Source of the DNA: Rhineura floridana
Taxonomy: Eukaryota > Chordata > Lepidosauria > Squamata > Rhineuridae
Reading direction: 5' to 3'
Assembly (NCBI RefSeq): GCF_030035675.1
Contig: NC_084482.1
Location: 222,169,943 to 222,233,942, forward strand
Length of the DNA stretch: 64,000 nt
Part shown: in pieces, positions 47,600 to 61,200 of the stretch
How the letters are laid out: the number at the start of each line of letters is the position of its first letter
Position numbering within the stretch: position 1 is the first letter of the stretch
Translations under genes and position numbers: made by a program
Notes under the pieces: generated by a model
What the model saw: the letters and a program-made list of their open reading frames with translations, nothing else
Databases searched by the model: none
Told to the model about the DNA's origin: nothing

Positions 47600-47840
47600 C
47601 CCAGGCATCCTCTTTATCATGCAGTTCTTGTTTCTCCTTAGAGCCCTGCTTGGGGTCCCCCTCAGACTCTCTGCTTCTTACCCATCCCAGGGCAGCTTGC
47701 TCTTTCGCTCGCCTTTGGCAATTTTCTCTCAGTTCTCCGTATTCCTGGAATTGCTTCCCAGAGCACTTGTGGACTGCTCCCTCAATTTCAGTTGTGAAGT
47801 CTTATTTAAAAAGCATCCTTTTTAAAGAGCTTTTTGATTT
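47600..47840 (+). mobile_element. LINE 3' fragment (L2/Rex-like)
   Basis: Broken frames read like the end of a LINE ORF2 (YSWNCFPEHLWTAPSISVVK, then SYLKSILFKELF), the 'WNSLPxxLR...KSxLKxxLF' pattern. Confidence 0.5.
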
Positions 47841-47874
47841 TCAGCTTAGGTTCTTTCATTTTCTATAATTTGGG

Positions 47875-47991
47875 CAGAGCTTGGAAAAGTTACTTTTTTG
47901 AACTTCAGCTCCCATCAGCCCAATCCAGTGTCCATGCTGTCTGGGGCTGATGGGAGTTGTAGTTTTAAAAAAGTAACTTTTCCAAGCTCTG
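47875..47991. mobile_element. 117-bp hAT miniature element
   Basis: Same ends as 47471-47535 (cagagcttggaaaagttact), with a central aactcccatcagccc-like palindrome. Flanks aatttggg and aatccagg agree at 5 of 8 bases, so an older insertion. Confidence 0.85.
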
Positions 47992-47999
47992 AATCCAGG

Positions 48000-49002
48000 T
48001 ACCTCGAGTATGTGTATATGGTCCTTGCTTGACCTCTGTTTCTCCTCACTTCCTTTGTTGTCCTCATATATAAACCTTTTTGGAGGGCAGGGACTTGTTT
48101 TTATGTTTTATTTTATGCATCTGATGGCACTACATGCATACATACTCATGATGGTATCAGGGCAGCTAGATGTGATCCTGCTTCCAATAATGTTTGCACC
48201 TGCAAAGGTTTTGGGGTGGACATAGTTAACGCAAATGTATTGGGGACTCTTCTGTGGACCTGACATCGTCATGATCACAACTCCTAATAATCAACTGATT
48301 GCTGGAGCTTGTCAAACACTGTGGACGTTGCAATTGCCACCAAGCAGCTTATTGGTGTTGCATGCAACCACCCCTCTTGGGACCAACTTTGTCCACCTGA
48401 CCCACATGGCTTGGCCAAAAAGAGCCTTGTGGGCCAAATGTGGAGGTCTGGCTGGCCTAATCCTGTAGGCTAGAGGTTCCCCGCCACTGTAGTAAAATGA
48501 AATCTTGTGAATGTATTCTTTCATCAATATTAGACATGTTCAATTGCTTCCTCTGTCATCTATCTCAGAGTTTAAAGCCACATCTGGGAGGTTTGGCAAA
48601 GATGTTTTTCCCCTGTTGTTCACCTGCTCCTTCCTCTTATAATTATAAAAATCATAGTGATTTATTTCATCTTCTCACCAAAGCTCCAAGGATTTGTCCA
48701 CAGATTGTCTTTGAGTCCACAAAGCTAAACATCAGAATTGAGAGCAAAGTGAGGTGACGTCTTGCATCTGAAGCAAAATTGAGAGGATGGGCCATTGAGA
48801 GGATGGGCTGAGATTTAGGGCAGGTGAGGATGAGTCTCCAGATGTAAAGTTGACTTCCATCTCCTTCAGGTGTGAAGTTTTCGTTGGGCTCCATCAGCAT
48901 TAGGAACGCCTTGCAGAAAGAGTTTGGCTCCATCCAATAATTCTTCAGATTAGTTGAGGGGAAGCAGTTGCAAGAGACGAGGCTGTTCCAGGCAGACACA
49001 GG
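48000..49002. other. Upstream region of V2R gene B
   Basis: No gene and no clear promoter motif identified. A short repeat (gagaggatgggc twice) lies at about 48780-48810. The transcription start cannot be placed by eye. Confidence 0.4.
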
Positions 49003-49214
49003 ATGGTGCTGCTGCTGTTACTGCTGCTGCAAGTGCCTAATGAAGACTGTGGGACGCTGAAGGTGAAATGCCCTTTGACTATGGATAGAGATCAGATAGA
49101 CCCATTCATTTATTATAGGCCAGGAAACCACTTCATTGGTGGGGTCATCTCTACCACGCAAGCATTGTTTCATGAACACCTCTTCAACAAGCCTCCCTCA
49201 ACCAGCTTTCACCA
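49003..49214 (+). CDS. V2R: V2R gene B exon 1 (signal peptide and N terminus)
   Basis: 212 nt from ATG, ending in phase 2 before gtaagt. Starts [10 protein letters not shown] (signal peptide), then KCPL and [19 protein letters not shown], matching the usual V2R exon 1 pattern of a cysteine followed by 'YxPGDxxIGGI'. Confidence 0.85.
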
Positions 49215-52200
49215 GTAAGTCATTTTATGGGGATGGAATTACTCCACTCATCATTGATTATTATTATTTCCATTGACCAGCCTCTTTCCTGCTCCTGGGA
49301 AATCCCTGTCCTGTTTTGTCTTTAGAGGGAGACTTTGGGGATGCATCAGTGCTAAGAGGCCATTGACTGTGTGTGCTGCCTTTTCAGATGCTGCTGGTGG
49401 GGTTCATTTTCAAGTGTAACTGACAGTAACATAGGACAGTTTTCTGCTAAAACTTTAATGTACAGATGAAAAAATCAACTTTACTTATAACTCCTGTGAA
49501 CAGACCCTGGTTTGTGGCTAAAGTGGTTCTTTCTTGGTTTTGCACATGCAAAATCCTAGAACACCCCCCCCTAACCACCACCTTTGCCCTGATCAATCTC
49601 TTCAATAGCTGCCTACTGTGGGACCTTTGTCCCAGTGGGACCTTCTCTGTAGTAAATCTACTATGAAATTCAGAAACCTATTAGCCATTCAAAAATGAAA
49701 CAGTTATAAATTATTCCTGGATGATCTCTTTATTGAGAATTTTGCTTCTGCCTCTGAAAGGCTAAATGAAGTAGGGCAGCATTTTAGCCCCAGTGAGAAG
49801 GCATGTTTGACATTAGTCTGGAGTCTAAAGCACTAGGAATTCATTATTGGGGGTTCTAAAGTAGTTGTGAGAGCCAGTGTAGTGTAGTGGTTAAGGTTCT
49901 GGACTACGACCTGGGAGACCAGGGTTCGAATCCCCACACAGCCATGAAGCTCCCTGGGTGACTTTGGGCCACTCACTGCCTCTCAGCCTCAGAGGAAGGC
50001 AATGGTAAACCACCTCTGAATACCGCTTACCATGAAAACTCTATTCATAGAGTCGCCATGAAGGCGATCGACTTGAAGGCTGTCCATCTCCATTTTCCAA
50101 AGTAGTTGTACAAACAGCGCACTCACTTCTGAAGTATATCATTTCAGGGAAAATTCAGGAAGGACAGGTTAGTAAACCTAGGATAGCACAGTAGACTTTG
50201 GTGTTGGTGAACAGAGGTGTGAGTTTTTTAAAAGGAAGCCAAAGATCCTTCTGGTCCTATGGATTAATTATGGAAGGAGAAGAACACAGTTGCCCCCTTC
50301 CTGATCATAGAATGGATAACTGTTAAGTGGGCTAAGAAGCATGAAGTGGCATTACAAGAGACGTTTTCTCCGTGGTATACTGATGGATCATCATTTTGTG
50401 AATGGGTCAGATAGAGTTTGGAGCTGTGTCAATGCGGGATGAGCGAGTTCTTAGTGGCACAGCTCTTTTTCACTCAGTGCAAGCAGCAGAGATGCAGGCA
50501 ATCTTAAAGGTGTTAAAAGCATAACCTTTTGAGGTTCCTCTGGCAATCTACACTGACTCAAATCACACAGAGAGAAAGAGAAGAAAAAGGGGCTGAAGAG
50601 TTGAGGATGAATAAACCTGTCCTGAAGTTTACAGTGAGAGTCTAAGATAATTCTGACCAGATGGTGGATGTCCAACCTGTCCTGGATGGGGTTGCACTCC
50701 CCCTGAAGGAGCAGGTTCGTAGCTTGGGGGTTCTCCTAGAACTATCTCTGTCACTTGAGGCTCAGGTAGCCTCAGAGGCACGGAGTGCCTTCTACCAACT
50801 TCAGTTGGTGGACCAGCTATGCCCCTATCTGGACAGGGGTAACCTGGCTTCAGTTGTCCATGCTCTGGTAACCTCCAAGTTAGATTACTGCAATGCACTC
50901 TACGTGGGGCTGCCTTTGAAGACAGTTCGGAAACTGCAGCTTGTGCAAAATGCAGCCGCCAGATTGGTAACAGGGACCAGATGGTTTGAACATATAAAAC
51001 TGATTCTGGCCTGCTTGCCTTGGCTGCCTGTATGTTTCCCAGCTCGATTCAAGGTGCTGGTTTTGACCTATAAAGCCTTACATGGCTTGGGACCACAATA
51101 CCTGATGGAACACCTCTCCCGATACGAACCCACCCGTACACTACGTTTAAGATCAAAGGCCCTCCTCCAGGTGCCTACTCAAAGGGAAGCTTGGAGGGTG
51201 GCAACAAGGGAGAGGGCCTTCTCAGTGGTGGCCCCCAAATTATGGAATGATCTTGTTGACAAGGTGCGCCTGGCGCCAACACTGTTATCTGACTTTCCTC
51301 TTCTCCCAGGCATTTTAGCATGTGTTTTAAATTGTTTTTATATTGTTTTAAATTTTAAAATTGTGTTTTAAATTGTATATTTGTTTTAATGTTTTTGATT
51401 GCTGTAAACCACCCAGAGAGCTTCGGCTATGGGGCAGTATACAAGTGCAATAAATAAATAAATAAATAAAATAAGGTCAGAAGAGAACATTTAAATCCAG
51501 TTATGAGCTTCAGCTCTGCCCTCACTATAGCCTTCACAAGAATTGAAAGATATCACAATTCCTTAGTGCTCATGGCTTTGTACAGCCCTGATGTTTGTCC
51601 TAGGGTTAATTAAGTTCAAGTAAATTTTGGATCTCCATTGGGGTACATGTAAATTGAGAGGGAGACTGTGGGTATGACATGTAAAAAATTGGGATTGCCA
51701 ATAGGGGTTCTAGCTTTGCCAAATTTGTTTCTTGATAAGACCCTTGTCTTGTGGAAAATGTTCCCTTGAATCTGGCTTCACCTTTTCCCACATCCATGTC
51801 ACTTATGAATGACAGATGCTTGGAGAAGAATGAAACTCTTGAGGGATCCTCATGAAAAATAAATGTTTACTGTAAATTCCTAGTTTTGGGTGCTTGATTT
51901 CTCATCCCCCAATGGTCAAAGGATATCATGATCTTTGCCCAGATGGTCTCATTGCTTGTTAGAAACATCTGTTTTCTACTGATGCATAAACTTATAAATT
52001 TTGGGTTCCTCCTGTGAGAGTCAGGATGTTTGTGCCCTCTGGCTTCTGGCATTTACACTTAACTTATGACTCCACAAAGAAACTGTTTCCCAGGAATCCT
52101 CACATTTCTTAGGCTTCCAGACTTTGTTTCACTGCAATGAATCAAACAATAATATATATATATAGATATCCTTCACAACAGCGCATCGCCCACATGTCAT

Positions 52201-55200
52201 TAAGTGGGAATTGGCTGTTGAACTTGTTGGTTTGGTTTTGAATCAATATAAACATAACTTCTAGAAACTGAATCCAGAGGTTTACATTGTCTGTAAAAGC
52301 ATATCAAAAACTGAAAGTTGAATCTCATGTATTCAATTAATGCAGGATGATGATGCAATATGTATATTTTTACAGGAGAGCAGAGTCAAAGTACTGGCAG
52401 ATCCTCTCCTTCTTGTTTGCCATTCAGGAGATCAACCAGAATCCCAGGCTCTTACCCAACATCACCCTGGGCTACAGCATCTATGAGAACTTTTTTGATG
52501 CAAGGGTGACGTACGACGCTTTGCTAGACTTGTTGTCTACTGGGGAAGCAAATGTTCCAAACTACAACTGTGGAAGATGGAATAATCTGCTGGCTGTTCT
52601 TGAAGGGTCTGACTCCCAAAGCTCCATCCAGATTTCAAGCTTGTTGGGCATCTATAAAACCCCACAGGTAGGAATGGGGAGGAGAGGGACATTTGCTGTC
52701 TGAGCCTAATTCCACTTGGAAATCTCTCAGGAGAATTCAAAAAGCGGGTTGGGTGGATGTTGAGTGAGACTAGAGACAGATAACAATTTTTGAAAGAATA
52801 TTGCAACTGATTTCAGTGAAGTTTCATTACTCCTGGTGGACAGACACACATTTTTATTTTCTCACACAGTCATCTTTACTCAAATGGAGAGTTTCAAAAC
52901 TTCAGAACAAGAAAAAAGAGTCTTCCACATAGATGTTTATTGTGAACGTGGGGCAGCTCATGCAGGCAAGTTTTGTGTAGCGTCAACACAATGTCATCCT
53001 CATCAAAATGACATGATATTGACCAAAAGTACCATTTTGGAAGGGAACAATTCAGAACATGGAGAACTGGATACCATGTTTGTATGGGAATCAACAAATA
53101 CTGATGAAATTATTATTGTTATGGATATATAAAATGTGAAATGATTTGTTTTGGTGTTGTACAGCGGCGTCACTAGCAGGAGTGCAGGGGGGTGTGGACC
53201 TCCGGTGCGCGCCCTCCCAGGGGCATGGATGAGGTGGCTGGGCTTGCGTGCGCGCACACACTCGAGGCCAGCCACCCCATCCATGCCCCTCGGAGGGTGC
53301 GTGCTGGAAGGGCACCCACCCGGAGAAGGCATGGGAACGCTGGCGAGCCTCCCTCGCCCCGCCGACACTGCTCCCGGTCTTGCGCACCCGCCTGCCTCCG
53401 AGGAGGAGTTGGAGTAGCCTTGCCGGGCAACGGCGTGGGGGCGGGGTGGCTCTGGGTGCCACTCCCCTCATGGTGACACCCGGGTGTGGGCCGCACCCTC
53501 CGCACCCCAGTAGTGATGCCCCTGGTGTTGTAACAAAATAAGAACATAAGAAGAGCCTGCTGGATCAGGCCAGTGGCCCATCTAGGCCAGCATCCTGTTC
53601 TCACAGTGGTCAACCAGTTGATCAGAGTGCAAATACCTCCTGTGGTTTCCAGCACCTGGTATTTTGATGCATGCTCCCTCCAACAGTGGAGGCAGAGCAT
53701 AGCCATCACGGCTAGTAACCATGGATTGCCTTATCCTCCATGGCTCTGTCTAATCCTCTTTAGAGCCATGCAAGTTGGTGGCCATCACTGCCTCTTGTGG
53801 GAGTGAGTTCCATAGTTTAACTATGCATTGTGTGAAATACTTTCTTTTGTCTGTCCTGAATCTTTCAACATTCAGCTTCATTGAATTTATTTATTTATTT
53901 ATTACACTTATATACTGCCTGACTAGCAAAAGCTCTCTGGGCGGTGAACAACAAAGGATATAAAATACACAATATAGTACAATAAAAACATATAACATAA
54001 AAACAATGAACGTTCGAAATCAATTACAACAAAAGAGATCAATAACTTAAGTTAAAAATGCAGTGGGAAAGAGGAAGGTTTTGACCTGGCGCCAAAAGGA
54101 TAGCAATGTCGGCGCCAGGCGCACCTCCTAGAAGAGACTGTTCCACAGTTCGGGGGCCACCACTGAGAAGGCCCTAGATCTTGTCGTCACCCTCCGGGCC
54201 TCCCTATGTGTCGGAACCCAGAGGAGGGCCTTCGTAGCAGAGTGTAGTGAGCGGGCAGGTTCATATCGGGAGAGGCGTTCTGACAGATAGCGTGGTCCCG
54301 TGCCGTGAAGGGCTTTGTAGGTTAATACCAGCACTTTGAATCTGGCCCGGAAGCATATTGGCAGCCAGTGCAAGCATGCCAGAACAGGTGTTATGTGCTC
54401 GGACCGCTTGGTCCTTGTCAACAATCTGGCAGCCGCATTTTGCACTAGCTGCAGCTTCCGAACTGTCTTCAGAGGCAGCCCAACGTAGAGCGCGTTGCAG
54501 TAATCCAAACGCGAGGTTACCAGAGCATGTACTACCGATGTAAGGTCCTCCCTACTCAGATAGGAATGTAGCTGGGCTACCAACCGAAGTTGGTAAAATG
54601 CATTCCGTGCCACCGAGGCTACTTGAGCCTCAAGTGAAAGGGAAGAGTCTAAGATGACTCCCAAGCTCCGAACCCGGTCCTTTAGGGGGAGTGTAACCCC
54701 GTCCAGGATAGGGTATGTATCCACCATCCGATCAGAGAAGCTATCCACCAGCAGCATTTCAGTCTTGTCAGGATTCAGCCTCAGTTTGTTAGCTCTCATC
54801 CAGTCCATTGTCGCGGCCAGGCAACGGTTCAGCACATCGACAGCCTCACCTGAAGAAGATGAAAAGGAGAAGTAGAGCTGCGTGTCATCAGCATACTGAT
54901 GGCAACGCACTCCAAAACTCCTGATGACCGCACCCAACGGCTTCATGTAGATGTTAAAAAGCATGGGAGACAGAACCGACCGCTGCAGAACTCCACATTG
55001 GAGAGCCCATGGAGTCGAGCAATGTTCCCCAAGCACTACCTTCTGGAGCCAACCCGCCAAGTAGGAGCGGAACCACAGCCAAGCAGTGCCTCCGACTCCC
55101 AACTTCACAGGCCTCCCCAGAAGGATACCATGGTCGATGGTATCAAAAGCTGCTGAGAGATCAAGGAGAATCAACAGAGTTACACTCCCTCTGTCCCTCT

Positions 55201-58200
55201 CCCGACATAGGTCATCATACAGGGCGACCAAGGCCGTCTCAGTGCCAAAACCAGGCCTAAAGCCCGACTGAAATGGATCTAGATAATCGGTTTCATCCAA
55301 TAGCGCCTGGAGCTGGCCAGCAACCACACGTTCCAAGATCTTGCCCAGGAATGGAACATTTGCTACTGGTCTGTAGCTGTTGAGATTTTCTGGGTCCAAG
55401 GAAGATTTTTTCAGGAGTGGTCTCACCACCGCCCCTTTCAGACAGTCAGGGACCACTCCCTCTCATAAAGAGGCGTTTATCACTTCCTTGGCCCAGGCAA
55501 CTGTTCCATCCCTGCTAGAATGTCCCCATGTTCCATTGAATGTCCATGACATCCACTTTTTGATGCATAATTTAGTACACTTCTATCATGTCGCCTATGA
55601 CTCACCTTTTCTCTAAACTAAAAAGCCCCAAATGATGCAATCTTTCCTCGTAGGGGAGTTGCTCCATCAAGTTAAAACAACAACAACCCTCAAACCAACA
55701 AATATTAGATATTGGCAGCAGTTTTATTTTCAATTCTTTTCCCACAAGGGGTCAACATCATCATCAAGTTGCCCACTATGACCTCAAGATTTTGTTCCTG
55801 GTCAGTCACCGCTACACCAATTCATACCCCACAAGTGTATGTGGGGACTGAGCGAGCAGCAACTGACCAGGAAAGAGACCTTGGGGGTCACAGTGTATAA
55901 TGTGTTTCAGACTGCAGCCTTAAGCCTCTTTTTATTATTTAATGAATAAAAAAAGGAGAGACGAACAGTAAGGGACAATAATCAGCAAGACCTTTATTTT
56001 AGGCAACAGAGCAGGAATGGCCACATGGGTTGCCCTGCTCTGCCCTTCCTTCCCTTTGGGTCAAAGGGGGATCCTAAGCAGTCTTGGCCTGTCTCTATGG
56101 TCACATCCACACCATATATGTACATTTCTTGCACATTTCAGGCACACGGCTTCCCTGAAAAGAATAATGGGAACTGTAGTTTTCCTGTAATAGTTCCCAG
56201 TATCCTTAACAATCTATAGTTTCCAGGGTACTTTGGGGGGCATACACTTTAAATGTGCTTTAAATGTATGATGTGGATGTGATCATTTGTGTGTGTGTGT
56301 AAAAGGGGAATAAAAGTCATCCTCCATTATGCAGCTTGTTGTGCCACTAAATAATGGCAAGTTTTATTTCTTTATTTAAAGTGTTTATAATTTATTTATT
56401 TATTTATTGTTTGATTTATATCCTGTCTTTCCTCCCAGCAGGAGCCCAGGGTGGCAATCTGCTTAACATTTTAAAAATGTCTAAGTCGTGTTCAACATAA
56501 AAGTAACAAAATCATTAAAACAAACATAGTACATACAACCAGTAACGCAGTATAAAAGCATATAAACAGGAATCCTGGGAATTCATATAGATGGACTGAT
56601 CTTATAAGTCAGGGAAAGTGTAGGCAAAAGGATTTGTTTTTACAAGGAAAATATTAGGGATTTCATCTGAAACAAAACAAGTCATCATTCTTCCTTTCCT
56701 TGCCAGGTCAGTTATGCTTTTGTCTCTCCTGTTCTGAGTGATAAGACCCAGTTCCCTTTTTTTTACCGGATGGTCCCCAAAGAAGAATCCCAGTACCCAG
56801 GGATTGTCAAGCTGCTCCTGCACTTCAGATGGACGCTGATTGGTCTCCTTGCTCCAGACACTGACAATGGAGAGAGATTCATGAAGACCTTGATGCCTCT
56901 ACTCCTCAGGAGTGGCATTTGTGTTGCCATCACACAAAGCCTCCCACGACTAAATAGTTTTAAAATTAGAATCAAAGCTCGTCCATTCCTCAAGTGGAGA
57001 CAAGTCCATGCATTTGTTTGCTATGTAGAAACTAATATTGTCTCACTGGGAATCTTAATTATTGAAAAAACGTTTCTCAAGATTCTGAAACCTATTGTAG
57101 GGAATGTCTATATCACAACAGCTATGTGGGACATCTCCGTGGACTTAATGTACAGTGGCTTATCTTTCAAACACATCCATGGTATTTTTTCCTTCTTTTT
57201 TGAGAAAAATAAAAGGACAAAATATGATGATTTTCTACCTTTTCCCTCTCCTATCAAGCAGATTGGGAACAAAACTTTTAATTGTTCATATTTAAAGCAT
57301 GCATTGTCCCTGAAAGTCTGGGCACGATGTAGAGAGAGAGAGGATCTTGAGATACTGTCCCAAGAAGATCTGGAAAGAATCCTCTCTCTAGATAGGTACA
57401 GGATTTACAACACTGTCCAAGCTGTGGCACGGGCCTTAGATGCCACTTATTCATCTAGATCTAAATGGAGGGTGAAGGACAGGCTGGAAGTTCAAAGGCT
57501 ACATCCATGGGAGGTATTTCCTTTCCTATCACAGACATCTCTGCTGAACATGACAATTGACTGTACAATTCTGGAATCATTGGCTGGAATCAGAATCAAA
57601 TTTGAAATGTAGTGGGGAGTTGAAATTTTGCAAACCCAGTTGTAAAACTGCTTGCTATTCCCTCTTTATGCCATCTTAAATTGGCTCTAGAGGACACAGG
57701 TAGTCCTATCACTGGACTAATGCACCCTTTGCTTGGAGTGGTGTAAGCCCTTTAGCATTGCACAGGCTCTCTCTAAGCCTTTGTGTCTCCTGACGAAGGT
57801 CTGACTTTGGCCCCTACCTAGCTGCACTGTGGAATTTTTCTCCCTCCTCCAGGATCAATGGAGGTTAACTTCCAGTAGACATGTTTAGCATTGCACTGTA
57901 CATTACATGACCATTGACTGCTCTTTAAAAATGCAAAAAAAAAAAAAAATACTGTGTGAAGCGACTGCCCTGGCTTTCTACCTGAGAAAAAGGCCAGGGC
58001 AAGTTCTGAGGGTGTTTTTATATCTTCCCAAACTTCCAAAGCAGACAGAGGACATTCAGGAAAGTAATAAGGCCCTTTGAAAAGATTTTGACAAGACACA
58101 CAGCTACTTGAGTCTGCAACTAGCCCAAAGTCAGAGGAGATACAAGCATCATAGGGGGCAGAAAGGACAGGCACTGTGGTTTCCACTGTTCTTTTCTCTC

Positions 58201-61200
58201 CCATTCTAGCTCCACACTTTCTTGAGAAGCTCTTCATTTTACAATTCTTCCATGAATGGAGTGTATTTGGATGAGAACGGGGAGCTGGCAGCCAACTTGG
58301 ATGTTGTGAACTGGGTGGTGTTTCCCAATAACTCCGTCCTCAGGGTGAAGTTTGGAAGTATCAACAGACAAGGATCCCCAGGCCTACAGCTCACCATCGA
58401 CCACGAGGCCATTGTGTGGCCCAAATGGCTCAACCAGGTGGGGGGAATATCATGCCTTTCATTTCGTTGTATTTCCCATCCCTTAAACTCTGATAAGTGT
58501 ACCATGCTCAGTGTGGGGCGACCTTCAAATGCCTGTCAACTCCAATGTTCGGTAGTTCTTCCAAATCTCAGACAGAGGTCTTTCCCCAGCTCTGCTAACC
58601 AGCTGTGTGTCAAAGGGAAGGAGCAACTCCCCTATGAGGAAAGGTTGCAGAATTGGGGACTTTTTAGTAGAGAGAAAAGGCAAGTAAGTGGTGACATGAT
58701 AGAAGTGTATGAAATTATTCATGGCATGGAGAAAGTAGATAAAGTTTTTCTCCCTCTCTCATAACTCTACAGCTCGCGGACATCCAATGAATGGAATGTT
58801 GGAAGATTCAGGACAGACAAAAGAAAATGCTTCACACGGTGCATAGTTAAAGTTCCCCAGAGATAAAATAACTAAAATATATTTCGGTTAACTCTCCTTG
58901 TCTTTATGCTTAGACCCTGCCTTCTTCCAGGTGTGTGGAAAGCTGCTGCCCTGGATTTGTAAAGGTGGTTCAGGAAGGAAAGCCACTTTGCTGCTATGAC
59001 TGCATTCCATGTGCGGAAGGGACCATTTCTACTCAGGAAGGTGGGTGAGTCCAGTGGCAATGGTCACCCTTGGGAAAGAGGGGAAAGGTTCACTCAGGTA
59101 TCCAGGGCTTTTTAAAGAGAAATGTATAACTACCCCATGCTATGTGATTATTATTCACATGCAAAGTGCACCCCACTTCAACCAACCTGTGCATTTTCCT
59201 TTTGTGTACATATATGCTTTCTTGCAAAGTCACATTACATGACATTTAGAAGCCTGCATAGCATGGGTGAATATCATCCAAACTGGGAATCTGATGGTAC
59301 TAATGCTGAAAAGTGCTAGTCTAACTTCATGCAAGAGGCATCATAACCACCACCATGTCATTATGTTTTCAGGCACAAATGAATCGTGTAGCTTTGTCCC
59401 AGTAAGGAGTGGCAGCTGGTAACATATTCACTTTTATAACCTTGCTATTTTCATCACAATAGGACTTGCATGGCACTTTCTTTGGTTGCTGTCACTGAGA
59501 ATACCAATGGCAGTTGCACGGAATCGACCCTGAATGGTGTCTTTCATAATGTGTGTAAACTGTGCAGGTCTGCGATACGGTTTGTCATTCAGAACTTATT
59601 TTTTAATTGTTCTGAACCAATTTTCAACAGTGGCATTACAGTCTCTAGTTTGGGAGCATTTTAGGTCTTGGACCACAATGGCAATGTAGCAACATACCTT
59701 GACACAATTTTTTGTAGTTCATTATTGTAGTAGATATTTTCTTTTTTAATCACATTCTGTATTCCAAAGGCTTTCCAGATTTTGGGTGGGAATAAGTTTG
59801 GAAAAAGGTGAGCTTTTACAGATGAAACCCTGTGTTTGAGAGATTCCTTCTTCCAGGTCAAAAGTACGATCATGATCAGTAGTGGATATTTTTTGGTCTT
59901 TTAAAAATTTCTTAACTGTATCTATTGCAACATTTACACTCATATGTTCGCTGCTAAGTCCCAAAAATAATGTTGACTTTCCTAATCATCTCTTTGCATT
60001 ATTTAGGAAATAAGTACAAATGTTCAGAATGTGATTGTATCCTCACTAAAAACAAAACAAACCCCACCACCTATTCTCTGTACATCTACGGACAAGGGAA
60101 GAGCTATTATGTATCTCTAATTTAGACATTAAACCAAGCCACACATATTGATTACACCTACATATCTTTTGCCAAAAATTAAACACACAGAGACATTTTT
60201 AAATAAGGAACTCCTGCCTCCAGTTGCATAAAGGTGAGCAAAAGAAGGCAAACTTCACTGTGGTGTTTACCATGTGGAATTGTCTCCCCGTTGAGATCAT
60301 GTGAGCACCAATTGTGGGGTGTTTTCACCACCAACTGAAGATATACCAGTTCCCCAGGTTTTCCCTAATTCTTAATACCAGTTCCTGATAGGCAATGATT
60401 TTACTAATATTATTGATTTTTATTAAATACAGGATTTTTTTTAAAAAAAATTGTGAACTACTTTGGTATATCTTTCTGTAAAAGGAAAGTTGTAAAGATG
60501 GATATACATTAGATATTACTCTTGTTCTTTGCAGATGCAGAGCATTGTACTAAATGCCCAGAAGATCAATATCCAAACAAGGCCCAAGATCAATGTGTCC
60601 TCAAGATTATCACCTTCCTGGCTTATGAAGAACCTTTGGGGATCCTCCTGGCTTCCTTGTCCCTATTCTTGTCTTTGATAACTGGCTTTGTGTTAGGAAT
60701 TTTCATTAAATTCCACAAAACTCCAATAGTCAAAGCTAACAGCAGGGACCTCTCCTACATGCTCCTCATCTCCCTCCTGCTTTCCTTTTTGTCCTCCTTC
60801 CTTTTCATGGGCCGGCCAAGGAAAGCGACTTGTCTTCTCAGACAAACAGCCTTCAGCATCATCTTCTCAGTTGCCATCTCTTCTGTTCTGGCCAAAACCA
60901 TCACTGTGGTGCTGGCCTTCTTGGCCACAAAGCCAGGGAACAGGGTGAGGAGATGGCTGGGGAAGAGTCTGGCCAACTCTATTGTCATTTCCTCTTCCAG
61001 TATCCAAGTTGTCATCTGCACCATCTGGCTGGGGATCTCTACCCCATTCCCAGACTCTGACATGAACTCCCAGCCTGGAGAGATCATCCTGCAATGCAAC
61101 GAAGGGTCTGTTGCCATGTTTTATGTTGCTCTTGGCTACATGGGCTTCCTGGCTGCCATCTGCCTCATGGTAGCTTTCCTAGCCAGGAAGCTGCCTGGGG

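Noticed and set aside
48667-48999. 110-residue minus-strand frame before gene B
   Set aside because: No family resemblance, low complexity of evidence, and it lies in the expected 5' flank of the V2R.
49880-49935. tRNA gene (A and B boxes)
   Set aside because: Part of a SINE with a BovB-like tail and 11-bp target repeats; no cloverleaf expected. The same holds for 12036-12204.
53151-53541. GC-rich open frames or CpG island as a gene or promoter
   Set aside because: The stretch is bounded by inverted ends and perfect 8-bp target repeats, so it is a transposon.
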